Counted from the first letter of the stretch, positions 37,201 to 46,038 are shown. The stretch is 64,000 bases of DNA from Bathymodiolus thermophilus thioautotrophic gill symbiont (GCF_003711265.1 NZ_CP024634.1:558001-622000), one strand, 5' to 3'. Notes: generated by a model not told the origin, from the sequence alone. A program made the numbers and translations.

Positions 37201-40200
37201 CTACCACTAGTGCTAACGGCATTACCAACAGAAGCACCACTACTGAATACAGCACCAACGGCAAATTCCCCATCAAAACCACCAACGCCCTAGGGCACTC
37301 AGAAACCAAAACCTTTGACAGTAAAACTGGCAATATTCTAACCCTCACAGGTCCCAACGGTTTAACCACCACTTGGCAATACGACGCCTTAGGCAGAAAA
37401 AAACTAGAAATCCGAACCAGCACTACCACTAGTACCCATTACCAATGGGCAGAAGACGACTCACCCAACAGCCTATACAAAGTTATCACCACAACCAGCG
37501 GATCCAGCCCCAAAACCACCTATTTTGACGCCTTCAACCGCAAAGTCAGAGAACAACACACCGGCTTTGACGGCCGTAAAATCAACAGCGACACTTACTA
37601 CGATAATCTAGGCAGAGTAAATCGTGCCACCTTGCCCTACTTTACAGACGAACAAGGCTACTTTATCACCACCCAATATGACGCTATCGGCAGACTCGCC
37701 AGCATCACCAAACCCGCCGACTACGGCAAAACCGCCACCGATTCCACCACTTACAACGGCTTCACCACCATCAGCACCAACGCCCTAGGCCACCAAAAAA
37801 CCACCACCAAAAACGCCATTGGCAAAATCATCCGCATAGACGAACCCGAAAGCGCTTGGCTCATCCACACACACGACGCCATCGGCAACCTCATTCAAAC
37901 CAATGCTGGCGGTGTCACCACCAGCATGACCTACGACAACCGTGGCAACAAAATCTCAATGAACGATCCCGACATGGGCAGCTGGACTTACACCTACAAC
38001 GCCCTAGGCGAACTCATCAGCCAAACCGATGCCAAAAAACAAACCAGCACCATGACCTACGACAAACTCGGCAGAATGACCCAAAGAGTCGAAGGCGAAG
38101 GCACCACCAATTGGATCTACGACACCCAAACCAAAGGCATCGGCAAACTTACCTCTGTTACCGCCCCCTTAGGCTACAAAAAAGAATACCATTACGACAA
38201 CCTAGGCAGAGTCAGCAAAACCACCACGCGCGCCAACAACCAAAGTTTCAACATTCGCAACCAATACGACCAGTATTCTCGCCTCAGCATCCAAACCCGT
38301 CCACAAGGCTTCAAAGTAGAAAATGTCTACAACCAATACGGCTACCTAATCGCAAAGCGTGCCCCTAAATCACAGGTTAATGACTATGACTGGACACATT
38401 TAACGCAATTAACACAACAAAGTTTAACCAATGCAACAGAAGCATCAACCAGAGCCAATGAATCCGAGGAAAGAGCTAACCTTTACCTCTCTCGTGCCAA
38501 TACCTATAGACAATATGCAAATTCTGCCAACAATACATCAGCACAATTTACAAAAAAAGCACAAGCGCTTAGAAACAATGCTGATTTACTTGAAGAAGTA
38601 GCCAGCCAATTACAAAAAAAGGCAAAGTCATACACCGATTCAAGCAAGGCTTATCTTATTGCAGTGAGACGCTTCCAACATTTATCCAATGTTAATGTAA
38701 CAAACAACAAAGCCAGAAGTTATATTGATAGTAATACTAATAGCAAGATAGGGGATCGTAGTTTTTCTGACACGAACGGTAATATTAATGCCAAATCCAA
38801 CACCAACGGTTACGCATGGTGCAACAATCAAGCCGCCTGTGTTTATTGGGCAAATTCGTCAAGGCAAAATGCTGCCCATTATGCAAATCAGGCAGAACAA
38901 ACGCTAGAATTAGCACAAAAATATATCAATTCCTCAGACACAGAAAGACAAACCTTTGCCAATCAAGAAGCAGGTAATTACGACCAAAGAGCCCGTAGCA
39001 ACGCTAACAATGCAGTGCATTACACTAACAAATCGCATGAATATTTAGAACAAGCCCAAAAGTTTATCAATCAAGCAAAATACTGGCGCAAATCAGTAGT
39101 CAATAAAAACCACTACCAAGCCATGCTCGCCGACACCAACAACATCTACTTCTGGCGCGCCAAAAGCAGAGACGCCGCAGGCCGCCTCACCGGCCACATC
39201 ATCGGCAACGGCTTATCCACTGAACAAGAATACAACCCAGCCACAGGTCACTTATTCACCATCAAATCAGGCTTTAACCCCACCAGGGAAATCCGCAGTC
39301 TTGAATACGAATACGACCTAATGAACAATGTCACCCAACGCCAAAACCACCAAAGCGGACTCACAGAAGACTTTCAATACGACCAACTAGACAGACTAAC
39401 CCAATCCAACACCACAGGTACCATAGAAGGCGTCACCCATAACAACAGCACCAACTTCCAATACGACATCAACGGCAACATCACCCACAAATCCGACATC
39501 GGCAATTATCGCTATAACGCCCAAAAACCCCACGCCATTGCCTCAATTAACAACAATCCATCCTCAACCTCTTCCCCATCAACCGATGACTATAACGCCA
39601 ACACCACAACCACAGGCATGTTCACCATTAACAGCAGTGTCACCGGCAACATCGAAACAGCAAATGACAAAGATTGGTTTAAAATAATCCTAACAGCAGG
39701 CCAGCAAGTAACCTTTGACCTAGGAGGCAAACCAACCCAATCTGGCACCTTGTCAGACCCTTACCTCAGAGGTATCTATGACAACACCGGCACCCTCATC
39801 TCAAACACAACCAGCGACGATGGCGGCATTGGAAGCAACTCAAAAGTCACCTTCACTGCCAACACAAGCAACACTTACTACATCTCAGCAGGCGCTTACA
39901 GCAACAACACAGGCACCTACACCCTAACAGCAACAGTAACCGGTAGCAACGCCAACATCACCCTAAACCCATCAGACAATTACCTCTACGACGCCAACGG
40001 CAACATGACCCAAAACAACAACAAACTCATCCAATGGACCTCCTTCAACAAGCCCAAACGCTTCACCAATAGCAACAGCAACGACACCACCACCTTCGCC
40101 TACGCCCCCAACAGAAACCGATACCAAAAAACCCAAACCAAAGCCAACAGCAACACCACCATTACCACCACCTACATCGGCAAACTCTACGAACAAATCA

Positions 40201-41453
40201 AACAAAACACCAGCACCGAACACAAACACTTCATCTACGCCGACGGCCAACTCATCGCCATCAACATTAAAACCAACACCACAGCAAACACACCCTCCAT
40301 CCCCGACAAAACCCGCTACCTCCACTACGACAACCTCGGCTCCATCGACACCATCACCGACGGCCAAGGCAACATCGTCGAACGCATGGCATACACCGCC
40401 TTCGGACAAAGACGCCAAGGCGATTGGCGTGCCAACGACCCACTACTCCCCATCATCCCAACCCTAACCAACAGAGGCTTCACTGGACACGAGCACATTG
40501 ATGAAATGGGCTTTATTCATATGAATGGACGGGTGTACGATCCACAGATAGGACGCTTCCTTAGTGCCGATCCAACCATTCAACATCCTTATAACACGCA
40601 AGACTACAATAGATATTCTTATGTCACCAATAATCCACTTAAGTATGTGGATATGAATGGGTTTGGCTGGCTGAGCAAGACTTGGGGGAATGTAGTCAAA
40701 TTTTCTAAAAAATACGGTAGGCAGATGATGGCAGTAGTTGCCGCTTACTATACCGCAGGTGCAGTTAATGCCTGGATGATTGGTTCACAATGTGTTGCAG
40801 TAGGCTCTACTGTTGCTATTAACGCTTCAATTGTTGCAGGTGCAGCAGGCGGCGCTACCTTTGGGGCAAGTAACACTCTACTTCATGGTGGCAGTATTTC
40901 TGATGCTATCAAATCTGCCGCAACTGGCGCTGTTGCTGGCGCAATTAGCGGAGGTATTGCGGGAGGTTATGGCGATACTTGGAACATACAAAGAATTGGA
41001 TCGAGTGCTTTTGGTGGTGGTATCTCAGCTGAGTTACAAGGAGGTAGTTTTAAAGATGGGTTTAAGGCTGGAATAATAAGTGCTTCACTTAGGCATCTTT
41101 ATAATAAAACCGTGAGTTTTGATATTGATGGTAGAGCTGGGATCGGAGCCGCTGCGCCGATTAAAGGTAGAATCGGTAATCCAATTAAAGGCATGATTAA
41201 TGTTGGAGGTCAAATAGATCCGGAAAATACACTTTATGAAGGAGAATTAGTCAGCAAAATTCTAAATGTTGCCCCATTGGGTATTAATGCAGTCGCTGGA
41301 CTACATGATATGTTTCAAGTTTCTCTAGAACGCTGGGATGGCATTTGGGCTAGAACGGTTTTTAATTTTCCAGGAATGATACCAGCAGCTGCTATCACCT
41401 ATGGTGGCATGATTGACAGTTATGGAATTAGTAGCCAGTTAGTGGCTAGATAA
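34248..41453 (+). CDS. Giant SpvB/TcdB-type YD-repeat polymorphic toxin
   Basis: 2401 residues from a GTG. Order: signal peptide (1-29); SpvB-like N-terminal domain (~35-300: GSFSVNQGTANYAIPITVPPG, LGVGFSLGG); seven near-identical 58-residue FG-GAP/VCBS repeats with DVNGDGLVDMIYHRW (~307-713); YD repeats (~730-1375); an inserted helical, Ala/Asn-rich block (~1377-1624); more YD repeats; a PPC-like beta domain (~1774-1904); the Rhs core (RYLHYDNLGSIDTITD...GRFLSADPTIQHP, ~2021-2139) and a variable tip. The canonical DPxGL cleavage motif is replaced by DMNGFG. The Gly-rich pre-toxin (to ~2285) precedes an unrecognised ~115-residue tip. A shell-encased contact or host-directed toxin is likely. 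Confidence 0.9.
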   Translation: MTDLFKQSINLTLPILLVLLLGTPTQATANIDTTALVGSTAGSFSVNQGTANYAIPITVPPGIAGMKPELSINYNSNMGNGQLGVGFSLGGLSAIHRCAKTIATDGVKGGVNYDNNDKYCLNGQRLIAISGTNGQSGSEYRTEMNSFSKIKYNGNYWTVKTKSGQTFKYGNTQDSKIEAQGKSIVRLWAVNKIIDATGNAINYIYNENNANGEYTLSSINYADSSIGLTYEGRSDASTSYQAGSKLRQTKRLSNITTYVNNNIVRTYDLEYQYYSTPKKSQLISIKECVNGQCLPKTEFEWKVSNMASWQSAPQYTPLYHIAADNAGDVGARFQDVNGDGLVDMIYHRWIDGNNTQKGAYLNTGNGWQSAPQYTPPYHIAADNAKDLGVRFQDVNGDGLVDMIYHRWIDGNNTQKGAYLNTGNGWQSAPQYTPPYHIAADNAKDLGARFQDVNGDGLVDMIYHRWIDGNNTQKGAYLNTGNGWQSAPQYTPPYHIAADNAGDVGARFQDVNGDGLVDMIYHRWIDGNNTQKGAYLNTGNGWQSAPQYTPPYHIADDDSKDTGVRFQDLNGDGLVDMIYRRWIDDDNTQKGAYLNTGNGWQSAPQYTPPHHIAANDTGDVGMRFQDLNGDGLVDMIYRRWIDDDNTQKGAYLNTGNGWQSAPQYTPPHHIAADDTGDVGVRFQDLNGDGLVDMIYRRWIDDDSTQKGAYLNTGNIIFKLTSITNGFNIKTTINYKPLTNPSVYTKGTNSNYPNIDTQNARQVVSSVVTDNAIGGQSTTTYKYGNAKVNIKGRGSLGFGWIEKKDLQSNKLTRTQYNQTYPHIGQIAFNKEYIEQNGSRQLLNSQTNTYQDKISHSNKIHTSYLTQSQEKSYDFNSGNLLTTITTQQSNIDNYGNIGTVKVTTTGKNETFIKTTQNTYNNNTTKWHLGRLTAATVTHQAPNTPNIIRTSHFTYNNKGLLKSEIIEPNTTKALTTTYEYDSFGNKIKATTSANGITNRSTTTEYSTNGKFPIKTTNALGHSETKTFDSKTGNILTLTGPNGLTTTWQYDALGRKKLEIRTSTTTSTHYQWAEDDSPNSLYKVITTTSGSSPKTTYFDAFNRKVREQHTGFDGRKINSDTYYDNLGRVNRATLPYFTDEQGYFITTQYDAIGRLASITKPADYGKTATDSTTYNGFTTISTNALGHQKTTTKNAIGKIIRIDEPESAWLIHTHDAIGNLIQTNAGGVTTSMTYDNRGNKISMNDPDMGSWTYTYNALGELISQTDAKKQTSTMTYDKLGRMTQRVEGEGTTNWIYDTQTKGIGKLTSVTAPLGYKKEYHYDNLGRVSKTTTRANNQSFNIRNQYDQYSRLSIQTRPQGFKVENVYNQYGYLIAKRAPKSQVNDYDWTHLTQLTQQSLTNATEASTRANESEERANLYLSRANTYRQYANSANNTSAQFTKKAQALRNNADLLEEVASQLQKKAKSYTDSSKAYLIAVRRFQHLSNVNVTNNKARSYIDSNTNSKIGDRSFSDTNGNINAKSNTNGYAWCNNQAACVYWANSSRQNAAHYANQAEQTLELAQKYINSSDTERQTFANQEAGNYDQRARSNANNAVHYTNKSHEYLEQAQKFINQAKYWRKSVVNKNHYQAMLADTNNIYFWRAKSRDAAGRLTGHIIGNGLSTEQEYNPATGHLFTIKSGFNPTREIRSLEYEYDLMNNVTQRQNHQSGLTEDFQYDQLDRLTQSNTTGTIEGVTHNNSTNFQYDINGNITHKSDIGNYRYNAQKPHAIASINNNPSSTSSPSTDDYNANTTTTGMFTINSSVTGNIETANDKDWFKIILTAGQQVTFDLGGKPTQSGTLSDPYLRGIYDNTGTLISNTTSDDGGIGSNSKVTFTANTSNTYYISAGAYSNNTGTYTLTATVTGSNANITLNPSDNYLYDANGNMTQNNNKLIQWTSFNKPKRFTNSNSNDTTTFAYAPNRNRYQKTQTKANSNTTITTTYIGKLYEQIKQNTSTEHKHFIYADGQLIAINIKTNTTANTPSIPDKTRYLHYDNLGSIDTITDGQGNIVERMAYTAFGQRRQGDWRANDPLLPIIPTLTNRGFTGHEHIDEMGFIHMNGRVYDPQIGRFLSADPTIQHPYNTQDYNRYSYVTNNPLKYVDMNGFGWLSKTWGNVVKFSKKYGRQMMAVVAAYYTAGAVNAWMIGSQCVAVGSTVAINASIVAGAAGGATFGASNTLLHGGSISDAIKSAATGAVAGAISGGIAGGYGDTWNIQRIGSSAFGGGISAELQGGSFKDGFKAGIISASLRHLYNKTVSFDIDGRAGIGAAAPIKGRIGNPIKGMINVGGQIDPENTLYEGELVSKILNVAPLGINAVAGLHDMFQVSLERWDGIWARTVFNFPGMIPAAAITYGGMIDSYGISSQLVAR
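35169..36387 (+). repeat. Seven tandem 174-bp repeats inside the YD toxin gene
   Basis: Each unit encodes 58 residues running from GWQSAPQYTPPYHIA to KGAYLNTGN, with the calcium-type DxNxDGxxD loop. Units 1-4 share DVNGDG and YHRWIDGNN, units 5-7 share DLNGDG and YRRWIDDDN. Near-identity at DNA level shows recent expansion or gene conversion, and the copy number is a likely assembly risk. Confidence 0.95.
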
Positions 41454-41462
41454 CTGTTAACC

Positions 41463-41705
41463 ATGCCATTATATAATTCAAAGATAACAATAAGCAAGTT
41501 GTTTTTATAATTGATCAGGATTATTGGACTTGTCTTGAAATATTAAAAAACAAAAGGAGTGTCCTTTTAAATAAGAGAATAAAGAAAATACCATTCTTTT
41601 ATTGCAAACAAAATAAAGGATGAGTGGCAATTTTATAGAATGTTTTATGGGTTCAAGCAGCAGAAGGGCACATGGATAAAGGCCGAGATTGTTCAGATAT
41701 TGTAA
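41463..41705 (+). pseudogene. Probable broken immunity gene next to the YD toxin tip
   Basis: Starting from ATG 41463, three frames in succession encode protein-like sequence: MPLYNSKIT, then NNKQVVFIIDQDYWTCLEI (to a TGA at 41621), then DEWQFYRMFYGF and GTWIKAEIVQIL (to TAA at 41703). Joined, they give a compact ~80-residue acidic/aromatic protein in the place where immunity genes sit. Two frameshifts break it. Inference from position and composition only; no family recognised. Confidence 0.4.
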
Positions 41706-42217
41706 GGCGAACAGATATTGCCACTGCAACAGGTGGGGTTGTAGCAGAGTTAGGTGGGGGTAAATTTGCCAATGGGGCGCTTAGTGCGGCTTTTGTGTAT
41801 TTGTTTCGTGAGTCGATGCATACTACCAGACAAGCATTAAAAATTCAGTTTAGAGGTGGAACAAAAACAGAAAGAGTTGGCGTGCTGTCAGACTTAAACG
41901 ATATTTTTGGAACAAAAAGAAGGGCTAAAATGTTATCTAATACTCAATCACCCCTTGTTATAGATTTATCTGTTAAAAATAGAGCATACATACAAAATGT
42001 TCCGAGTGACACTATTTATATTGACCTAAATTTTCACCCAAAAATATCTACAGATTCAGGTGGTATTCCTGCCACTACAAGAAGAATATTGTCTCATGAA
42101 TTAGGACACTCTGTTTTTGGAGCGTTAGATGATGGAATAAATCGAATGAATAACATTAATTTAAATGAGAACCCTATTATGAATGAACTGGGTATGCCAT
42201 TGCGCTTGGAGTATTAA
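41672..42217 (+). CDS. Displaced toxin cassette: candidate HEXXH metallopeptidase tip
   Basis: 181-codon frame; the start is uncertain because this is a cassette lacking the YD core. The first part (GGGKFANGALSAAFVYLF, about 28-46) is the conserved pre-toxin motif of Rhs/YD proteins. The rest is variable and contains RRILSHELGHSVFG (~residues 146-159), a zinc-metallopeptidase HEXXH motif. A Leu/Glu-rich end follows. A candidate immunity gene starts four bases later. A cassette of this kind could be swapped onto the main toxin by recombination through the shared pre-toxin DNA. Confidence 0.65.
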   Translation: MDKGRDCSDIVRRTDIATATGGVVAELGGGKFANGALSAAFVYLFRESMHTTRQALKIQFRGGTKTERVGVLSDLNDIFGTKRRAKMLSNTQSPLVIDLSVKNRAYIQNVPSDTIYIDLNFHPKISTDSGGIPATTRRILSHELGHSVFGALDDGINRMNNINLNENPIMNELGMPLRLEY

Positions 42218-42220
42218 AAA

Positions 42221-42664
42221 ATGAAAAAAAATACTATAATGACAATATTAATTTTGTTTTCTTTATTTTCTTCTATAGTACGAGGTAAGGCAAATGACAC
42301 GAATCAATTTTTTACTTATAAAAAAACTCAGAATATTGGCGTACGCTCTATTCCAATTTTTACAGAAACATTTATCCCTCATACAACTATAATAGTTGAT
42401 AAACTAAAGCAACGGCAACTTAGTAATTTACAATCAGAAAATTTACTAAAAATAATAAATAAAAATGCAAAAGGAAAAGGAAGTAGTGGATTTGATTTTC
42501 GCAGCGTAAGGGTAAAAATTGCTCTTGCAGATGGGGAAACAATTTACTTAGATAAATACGGTCAGATTCTTTATAATGGATACTTAGAAAATAGTATAGG
42601 CTTAAAAGCTCTTTCGGAAATTGATAATTTACTAGAGAATATAATGGGGGCAGACTACTTTTAA
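42221..42664 (+). CDS. Candidate immunity protein to the metallopeptidase tip (periplasmic)
   Basis: 147 residues. Signal peptide about 1-23 (MKKNTIMTILILFSLFSSIVRG). Mature part is mixed alpha/beta with a glycine-rich turn (AKGKGSSGFDFRSV). Spacing of three bases after the toxin stop indicates a toxin-immunity pair. Export to the periplasm would place it where a cell-wall or periplasmic protease acts. No family recognised. Confidence 0.55.
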   Translation: MKKNTIMTILILFSLFSSIVRGKANDTNQFFTYKKTQNIGVRSIPIFTETFIPHTTIIVDKLKQRQLSNLQSENLLKIINKNAKGKGSSGFDFRSVRVKIALADGETIYLDKYGQILYNGYLENSIGLKALSEIDNLLENIMGADYF

Positions 42665-42991
42665 AGGAAATAGTAAAATAATTGGCAGACTTAAAAAAGT
42701 GCCGGCGCCTTTTTTTTCTTTAAAAAAACTCAGAAAATTAGTGTAGTAAATTTGCATTCATAAACGCACCACTTGGTTTAACCACAAAGAATGTATTTTG
42801 GCTTGGCTCTAGGTCAAGCCAAAAGCCAAAAATACATTCAATCTTTGAATTTAGGCTCAAAGATTAGCCAGTGTTTTATAATCATTGGTTTTTGCTTAGA
42901 AAACAGGTGGGATTATGCACAAACAATTAACCTTTGAAAAATAAGGGGACGCTACCCTTTTTAAGGAAATAGTAAAATAATTGGCAGACCT
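42662..42991 (+). repeat. Direct repeats and tandem hairpins between toxin cassettes
   Basis: AAAGGAAATAGTAAAATAAT with GGCAGAC after it occurs at 42663 and again at 42962. Between them lie two adjacent palindromes: 42789-42839 (GAATGTATTTTGGCTTGGC against GCCAAAAGCCAAAAATACATTC) and 42840-42865 (AATCTTTGA against TCAAAGATT). GGGGACGCTACCC just before the second direct copy recurs as GGGGACGCCACCC at 44430. This looks like debris of a mobile or recombination unit; no gene in it. Confidence 0.6.
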
Positions 42992-43016
42992 AAAACAGTA
43001 GTGGATTTTTGTTTGA

Positions 43017-43471
43017 GTGGTTAGGAGGTTCTGTAGGAAAGTTTGAAAAGCTTATGGTGCGTAACCGCGAACTCTTAGGGTTGTTGGTATGGTAGCCGCA
43101 TTTGCAGTCGTTGCACTCTCTGTCAGATTAACACACCTCAAAGGCGATAGAAAGTGATGTAATTAAAGCAGGGATAACTGCGGGATTAGCCTCACTTGCT
43201 TCAGTTTATGCCTCAGAATATGTCGCAGGAATAAGTGGTGGCGCTGGACAAGTAATGGTCGGAGGTCTTTCTGGAGGGGCAATCAGTCTAATATCAGGTG
43301 GAAACTTTCAAGACGGGTTTATTGGCGGACTTGTAGGTACAATGGCAGGTGGATACATGGGTCAAAGTAGTGTTGGATGGGCAGGGCGCATAGCCATTGC
43401 CGCTGCAGCAGGTGGGGTTGTAGAAGATTAGGCGGGGTAAATTTGCCAATGGGGCGCTTAGTACGGCTTTT
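43017..43471 (+). pseudogene. Decayed YD 3' end / pre-toxin region
   Basis: Pieces in several frames: EWLGGSVGKFEKLMVRNREL, then VGMVAAFAVVALSV, then from ~43131 SDVIKAGITAGLASLASVYASE and a Gly-rich stretch ending RIAIAAAAGGVVED before a TAG at ~43429. Frameshifts separate them. This is the hydrophobic pre-toxin of a lost YD protein. The next cassette is joined in a different frame (GRGKFANGALSTAF). Confidence 0.7.
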
Positions 43472-43945
43472 GTGCATTTGTTTCGTAAGTCAACGAGACC
43501 TGCGCAGGGGTTGAAGGTTTCTAATGGTGGGAAAAAATTGTATAGAATTGGCATACATAGCAATGTTAAATCAAATGCAGATTTTACAGATGGACATGTT
43601 TGGTTATCATCAGAAAAAAGTGGCACTAATGGAATGGGAACCTATGGTTTATGGAATAATAATTCTGGTGTTTTCGGGGTATTATCAAGCGGATTAGGAA
43701 ATGGTGTTATATTGAATAAAGAAGGGGCATATCGACCTCAAGCAAGTAAATTTTTTCTAATTGACCGAGTTCAATATAACACATTTCAGAATTATATTAA
43801 TACGCCTGATACATGGTATATAACTAATACATGTGCCGAATGGGCAAGAGATGCCATTTATGCAACAACAGGTAACTATTTAGATGTAGATGATAATTTT
43901 GGTATAGAAACTCCTAGAGAGCTTTCTAGAACATTGGGGAAATAA
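43472..43945 (+). CDS. Displaced toxin cassette: papain-like (NlpC/CHAP-type) candidate
   Basis: 157-codon frame beginning in pre-toxin sequence (MHLFRKSTRPAQGL). The variable domain has DGHVWLSSE (His, ~residue 41) and TNTCAEWARDA (Cys, ~residue 123), in His-then-Cys order as in permuted papain-like amidases/peptidases of toxin systems. Ends FGIETPRELSRTLGK. An intact lipoprotein immunity candidate starts one base after the stop. The 5' side is frameshifted relative to the YD remnant, so expression as a toxin is doubtful. Confidence 0.6.
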   Translation: MHLFRKSTRPAQGLKVSNGGKKLYRIGIHSNVKSNADFTDGHVWLSSEKSGTNGMGTYGLWNNNSGVFGVLSSGLGNGVILNKEGAYRPQASKFFLIDRVQYNTFQNYINTPDTWYITNTCAEWARDAIYATTGNYLDVDDNFGIETPRELSRTLGK

Positions 43946-43946
43946 T

Positions 43947-44363
43947 ATGTTTAAAATTACACTTTTGCTTATAGTATTACTTGCTAGTTGTTCAAACAAT
44001 AACACTCAAAGAGTAGAAAAAGATTTTTTACTTGAGTTAATGAGTTCCAATCCAAACAACAATTCATGTCATTGGTCTTGCAATACAGTAGTACTTCCTC
44101 AGGAAAAAAAGAACGATGCTTATGTGAATTTATATTACCATTGCATCCCCGTCCCTCTGGATGGAAAACCAAGGGGGAGCGTGCTCATTGAAAAATATGA
44201 TTTAGAAATTTTAAGAAAGGAATACGAAAGCATTGATCCTGTAGTTATACACAAAGGTATTGAGATAAACCTCCCTCAAGAATCCTTACCTGAAGGTCAA
44301 TGGGGACCGATTAAGAGCTATATAGACGACAACTTCTTTAACAATAAGTTCTACGCTGTTTAA
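43947..44363 (+). CDS. Immunity-type lipoprotein (copy 1)
   Basis: 138 residues. Lipobox LLASC gives a lipid-anchored periplasmic protein. Family pattern: RVEKDFLLELMSSNP then NNNSCHWS, a central YVNLYYHC and KYDLEILRKEYESIDP. It is homologous along its length to the lipoprotein at 50647. The tight pairing with the papain-like cassette suggests it neutralises that toxin in the periplasm. Confidence 0.65.
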   Translation: MFKITLLLIVLLASCSNNNTQRVEKDFLLELMSSNPNNNSCHWSCNTVVLPQEKKNDAYVNLYYHCIPVPLDGKPRGSVLIEKYDLEILRKEYESIDPVVIHKGIEINLPQESLPEGQWGPIKSYIDDNFFNNKFYAV

Positions 44364-44735
44364 TACCATGTTGTTTTGTCAGTTTGTTTAAGCGATTAAT
44401 AATCTTGATTACCAGTTTGGCATTTGAAATAAGGGGACGCCACCCTCTTTATGATAAAATACTCAAATGTCAAGACATGACAAGTCCAAAGGCATATTTG
44501 CCAACATTCCACACTAGGTACTGTAAATTCAACATAAACATTTTTTTGCTTGCAAAAATATGCACAGTAAAAAACAAAAAGATCTTGAATTTACATCAAA
44601 TAAGTATAAAACTCAAAACCCCTCTATTTAAAAATTCAACAAGGTAGAATTTTGCTCTATGCAAACCCAAATTAATATACACCGCAACATTCAAAGGCCT
44701 CATATGTCAAGCACCTACCTTGGGGCATCCTAACA

Positions 44736-46038
44736 AAGACCCCTGCATTAAACTAAAAAACCCAACAAAAAATCACAAATCAACCCTCAAAACCTTATGC
44801 AAACATTAGCATTTATGATAAAATACTATAATTATCAGACACTTACAAAAAAATGCGAGTTAAAACCACTCAAGAACAAACCTTTGCTGATAGTTTTATC
44901 AACATACCAAACTCCCAACTAGACATCATTAACAAAGTTATCGATTGGGAAGTTATAGCCAAAGATCTGTCTCATATTAAAGTTGACTATTCTGCTGTTA
45001 GTCTGTTTAAAGCGCTATTAATAGGCACATGGCACAATCTCTCTGATGAGAAGTTGGCTGATAGTCTTAGTAGAGATTTAGTCTTTATTAACTTTTGCAA
45101 CTTTAGCCTAAGTGGCAACAAACCTGATGCTACAACCATTGGCAGATTTAGAACCAAACTAATCAAACAAAATCTATTTGATAGACTTTTGAGTAGCATC
45201 AATCTTATGCTTGAGAACAATCAACTCAAACTCTCTAATGGCAAACATGTTGCCATGGATGCAACCTTAATTCAAAGTGCTAGACGCACTAAGAAGATTA
45301 TTACAACACACAAAACTGGTGAGGTTTATGAGATTGATAGTAACCCAATTCAATATTCAGATGATAAAGATGCAAGATGGACATTTAAGGCGGGAAAATA
45401 CACTTATGGATATTCATCAGTAGTAACAACTGATGCCAATGGATTAATTAACAAAGCCACTACGCACCCTGCTAATGATAGTGAAATGACTCATTTTGAA
45501 GAAAATGTTAAACAGGCAGGCAATCAAAAAGGCGTAAGAGTTTTATACGACAAAGGAGCAGCCTCTCAAGCTAATAGTGAAGCACTTAAAGCACAAAAGT
45601 TAAGAGATGGTATTATGCGCAAAAAACCCAAAGGCAAGCAAATGAGTCATTGGCATAAATTACGCAATAAAGCAATCAGCAAAAGAAGGTTTGTGGTTGA
45701 ACGCACCTTTGGTACGCTCAAACGCACTTATGGTTTGGCAAGAAGTCGTTATATTGGTTTAGAGAAAGTTGCCAGCGAAGTTAATCTTAAAGCTATTGCT
45801 TATAATCTAGTTAGAGCGGCGAATGTTTATATTAACAAGGGATTAAATACAGCCTAGGGATTATTGTGTCTTTTTTGTGGAAACAGTACAAAAAAGAGTA
45901 GAAAATGAGCGATTTATAGTTGATATTGATGATTTTTTTAATGAAAGTTGGATTTTATATGTTTTTTGACTTTGAAAAGTCAAAAATTGAGGGTTTTGGG
46001 TTTTGATGGTTGGTTTTGGGATGCTATGCAGGGGTCTT
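44736..46038 (+). mobile_element. IS5-family insertion sequence with AACA target duplication
   Basis: About 1.30 kb, ends AAGACCCCTGCAT (left) and ATGCAGGGGTCTT (right), flanked by AACA on both sides. It carries one transposase gene. The ends resemble those of family A repeats (AGACC..TGCAT.AA), pointing to a common transposition system. Confidence 0.85.
44853..45857 (+). CDS. IS5-family DDE transposase
   Basis: 334 residues, intact. DDE-superfamily features: AMDATLIQSAR (first Asp region), VRVLYDKGAAS (second Asp) and the C-terminal R...RRFVVERTFGTLKR with Glu. N-terminal region VSLFKALLIGTWHNLSDEKLAD is the usual IS5-group DUF772 domain. Appears active by sequence. The gene fills the IS together with short non-coding ends. 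Confidence 0.92.
   Translation: MRVKTTQEQTFADSFINIPNSQLDIINKVIDWEVIAKDLSHIKVDYSAVSLFKALLIGTWHNLSDEKLADSLSRDLVFINFCNFSLSGNKPDATTIGRFRTKLIKQNLFDRLLSSINLMLENNQLKLSNGKHVAMDATLIQSARRTKKIITTHKTGEVYEIDSNPIQYSDDKDARWTFKAGKYTYGYSSVVTTDANGLINKATTHPANDSEMTHFEENVKQAGNQKGVRVLYDKGAASQANSEALKAQKLRDGIMRKKPKGKQMSHWHKLRNKAISKRRFVVERTFGTLKRTYGLARSRYIGLEKVASEVNLKAIAYNLVRAANVYINKGLNTA

Noticed and set aside
39972..40418. 148-codon minus-strand frame opposite the YD gene
   Set aside because: Antisense to C-rich, ACC-biased codons; Val/Gly/Asp composition is a mirror of the real frame, with no start context.
44384..44647. 87-codon frame ending TPLFKNSTR
   Set aside because: The end matches 50085-50105 because of duplicated non-coding DNA; it does not look like a conserved protein.
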